Assembly (NCBI RefSeq): GCF_003710815.1
Contig: NZ_RHHP01000003.1
Location: 62,001 to 126,000, forward strand
Direction: 5' to 3'
DNA from: Brevibacillus centrosporus
GTDB lineage: Bacteria; Bacillota; Bacilli; Brevibacillales; Brevibacillaceae
Length of the DNA stretch: 64,000 nucleotides
Positions 62,347-64,000 of the stretch are shown here, piece by piece. Both the position numbers and the translations under genes were made by a program. The notes beneath the pieces were generated by a model. That model saw only the letters and a program-made list of their open reading frames with translations, did not search any database and was not told the origin of the DNA. Each line of letters starts with the position of its first letter. Within the stretch, counting starts at the first letter, position 1.

Positions 62347-64000
62347 TTATTGACGAAACTGTGCTCTCTCACTGGTTTCCCCGCGTAGCTCATACGTCAC
62401 TGAGTCGACCAAGACTCCGTACTTCTGCTCCGCCTGCTCTACCGTCACATACCCATTCTTCGCATCCTGTGCCACCTGCTCAGCGGGGCGGTTGAAAGGA
62501 TGACCATAGCCCCCGCCCGTTCCGGTGACCAGCTTCACGACATCGCCTTTATTCAGCGGATAGCGTGCATAGATCCCAAACGGTCCATCGATTTCCCCAT
62601 TGGCTTTCTCCACATAAAACTCGTTGGGAGAGCCCGAATCCCCGCCATTGAATCCCCACGGCAAAAACTTGTTGCGTCCAAAAGTCACTGTCACCGCTTG
62701 CTGATCCGTCATGGCCCGATAGGAGCGCACCACACCTGATCCACCGATGAACTCACCTGCTCCCGCCCCGTCGCAACGCAGGCTGTACTCATCGACCATG
62801 ACACCGTACCGTGCCTCCGCAATCTCTACGGGCATATTGTAGGTCTCCCCATCCCCGATGCAGAACTGTCCACGGACGCCATCCTGACCCTCCCCTGCTC
62901 CCCATCCGCCGACAGAAGGCTCGACGATCAGGAAAGGCTCGTCCGTTACATGATGCTTACCGGACAAAGTGACCGCGCAAACGGAAAGGAAATGGCCTGC
63001 TGTCAATCGCTTCGGCAGGATCGGTGCCAGAGCTTTCCATACGAGATCTCCCCCGGCCGATCCACTTTCCCAATACACAGAGACAGGAGCCGGTCGCTCA
63101 GCGGAGAAGATCGTACCCGGATCGGCAATAATTTCCAACGGCCGGAATACCCCATCGTTAATGTCGTGAGAAGGATTGGTGATCGCCAAGTAAATCGTGC
63201 GCACATCGGATACCAGTGTCGTGTAGGAGCAGTTTACTGGTCCCAGCACTTGCGGATGGCTTCCTCTGAAGTCGCAAATGAACTGATCGTCGGTGATCGT
63301 GACTTTCACCTGAATGCGAAACGGTCCATTGCCCATTCCATCCGAGTCGATGTAGTCTACCGCTTCGTAAACCCCATTTTGCAAAGAGACCAGCTCCTTG
63401 CGCGCGAGCTGTTCGCCATGATCGAGCAAATTCTCGATGGAAGCGGTAACCACGTCTTTTCCGTGTTTCTCACACAGCTCCTGGAATCGTCTTTCCCCCG
63501 TGCGCAGAGCCGCTACCTGTGCCCACATATCGCCCAGCGAAAGATCGGGAAAACGCACATTGGCTTGAATGATGTCCACCAAAGCTTGGTTGACGACTCC
63601 TTTATCAAACAGCTTGACGCAAGGGAATTGCAGACCTTCCTGGAAAATGTCCGTCGAGTCGTTCGTAAAGGACCCCGGATCTTTTCCACCTACTTCGGTC
63701 CAGTGTGCTTTGTTCGCAGAAAAGGCTACGATTTCGCCTTCGTAGTAAATCGGCATGACCAGACCTACGTCAGACAGATGAGAGCCTCCACCACTGTACG
63801 GATCGTTGATGATGATGATGTCGCCAGGAGACAGATTCTTGCCCTCTGCAAACTTCTTCACGGTATCCCGCACCATAAAGCTCAGATTGCCGATAAAGCC
63901 TGCTACCCCGTGCCCTTGTGTCAGCAGCTGACCCTGTGCATCCGTCAATCCGCACGCGTAGTCCAAAACTTCATAGATGATCGGGCTCATGGATGTGCGA
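62347..64000 (-). CDS. hyuB: Hydantoinase B/N-methylhydantoinase B/5-oxoprolinase beta subunit (partial, 5' end beyond window)
   Basis: About 550 residues of HyuB are in the window: LTDAQGQLLTQGHGVAGFIG, DIIIINDPYSGGGSHLSDVG near the 5' end, VYWESGSAGGDLVWKALAPI, VGGWGAGEGQDGVRGQFCIG and GTGGGYGHPFNRPAEQVAQD near the C-terminus. The family has roughly 30-40 more residues before RTSMSPIIYEVLDYACG, and the frame stays open to the right edge, so the start is outside. The ATP-dependent partner HyuA would be expected upstream. It opens the cluster with racemase, MFS permease and DUF917. Confidence 0.93.
   Translation of the reverse strand, partial: RTSMSPIIYEVLDYACGLTDAQGQLLTQGHGVAGFIGNLSFMVRDTVKKFAEGKNLSPGDIIIINDPYSGGGSHLSDVGLVMPIYYEGEIVAFSANKAHWTEVGGKDPGSFTNDSTDIFQEGLQFPCVKLFDKGVVNQALVDIIQANVRFPDLSLGDMWAQVAALRTGERRFQELCEKHGKDVVTASIENLLDHGEQLARKELVSLQNGVYEAVDYIDSDGMGNGPFRIQVKVTITDDQFICDFRGSHPQVLGPVNCSYTTLVSDVRTIYLAITNPSHDINDGVFRPLEIIADPGTIFSAERPAPVSVYWESGSAGGDLVWKALAPILPKRLTAGHFLSVCAVTLSGKHHVTDEPFLIVEPSVGGWGAGEGQDGVRGQFCIGDGETYNMPVEIAEARYGVMVDEYSLRCDGAGAGEFIGGSGVVRSYRAMTDQQAVTVTFGRNKFLPWGFNGGDSGSPNEFYVEKANGEIDGPFGIYARYPLNKGDVVKLVTGTGGGYGHPFNRPAEQVAQDAKNGYVTVEQAEQKYGVLVDSVTYELRGETSERAQFRQ

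Overview
The window reads as a chromosomal segment of a Gram-positive, endospore-forming Bacillota bacterium, most like Brevibacillus or a relative in the Paenibacillaceae. The grounds are AGGAGG-type ribosome binding sites, frequent TTG/GTG starts, a trpS T-box leader, a preQ1-I riboswitch, intrinsic terminators after most transcription units, B. subtilis-type DctS/DctR/DctB and KhtT/KhtU modules, and YheC/YitT/Dps-type proteins. I saw no tRNA, rRNA, CRISPR array, prophage or intact transposase. Most genes are metabolic, transport and regulatory.

Layout. 1-5 kb: a MurR-like regulator with a serine hydrolase (cell-wall recycling type), an MTA/SAH-deaminase-like amidohydrolase, a UPF0173 hydrolase and small regulatory-looking proteins. 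5-9 kb: an unrecognised regulator heading a carbamoylase/M20 amidohydrolase unit. 9-15 kb: TetR with a membrane protein, T-box-controlled trpS, then a degraded hydantoinase-like gene and sodium symporter behind an IclR regulator. 15-24 kb: MFS pump, preQ1-controlled queuosine-precursor transporter, ferritin-like protein, a LuxR regulator divergent from an amidase across a striking palindrome, purine permease, LysR, PaiB and NUDIX proteins. 24-30 kb: short decayed genes, a MerR/AHSA1 pair, coaA, Dps and several repeats. 30-38 kb: a sigma-54-type promoter and activator beside a peptide-binding protein, LD-carboxypeptidase and M20 peptidase, followed by dctS-dctR and divergent dctB. 39-44 kb: a second two-component system, an acidic stalk-domain protein and the DctP-type symporter. 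44-56 kb: amidase, PsiE, khtTU, spore-type ATP-grasp, thioredoxin-like, chromate and siderophore transport genes, YitT. 57-64 kb: a decayed sensor kinase and a hydantoin-utilisation-type cluster (HyuB, racemase, MFS permease, DUF917).

A theme is catabolism of cyclic amides, N-carbamoyl and N-acyl amino acids and peptides: hydantoinase, carbamoylase, racemase, several M20 amidohydrolases, nitrilase-like amidase, acetamidase/formamidase and matching permeases. A second is peptide or murein-peptide salvage, apparently under sigma-54 control. C4-dicarboxylate sensing (DctS/R/B) and transport (DctP) are present but split.

The most unusual properties are structural. Seven copies of short intergenic elements, sharing a 5' AGAAAAC-plus-hairpin end and a 3' TTATAAATTC tail, all lie in the same orientation. 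In addition at least eight loci carry scars of small internal deletions, indels or an inversion: symporter, hydantoinase, TrpD2-like gene, YheC/DUF302 pair, DsrE-like gene, sensor kinase, methyltransferase and a penicillin-binding-protein remnant. Whether this is real decay or partly assembly error cannot be told from sequence alone.
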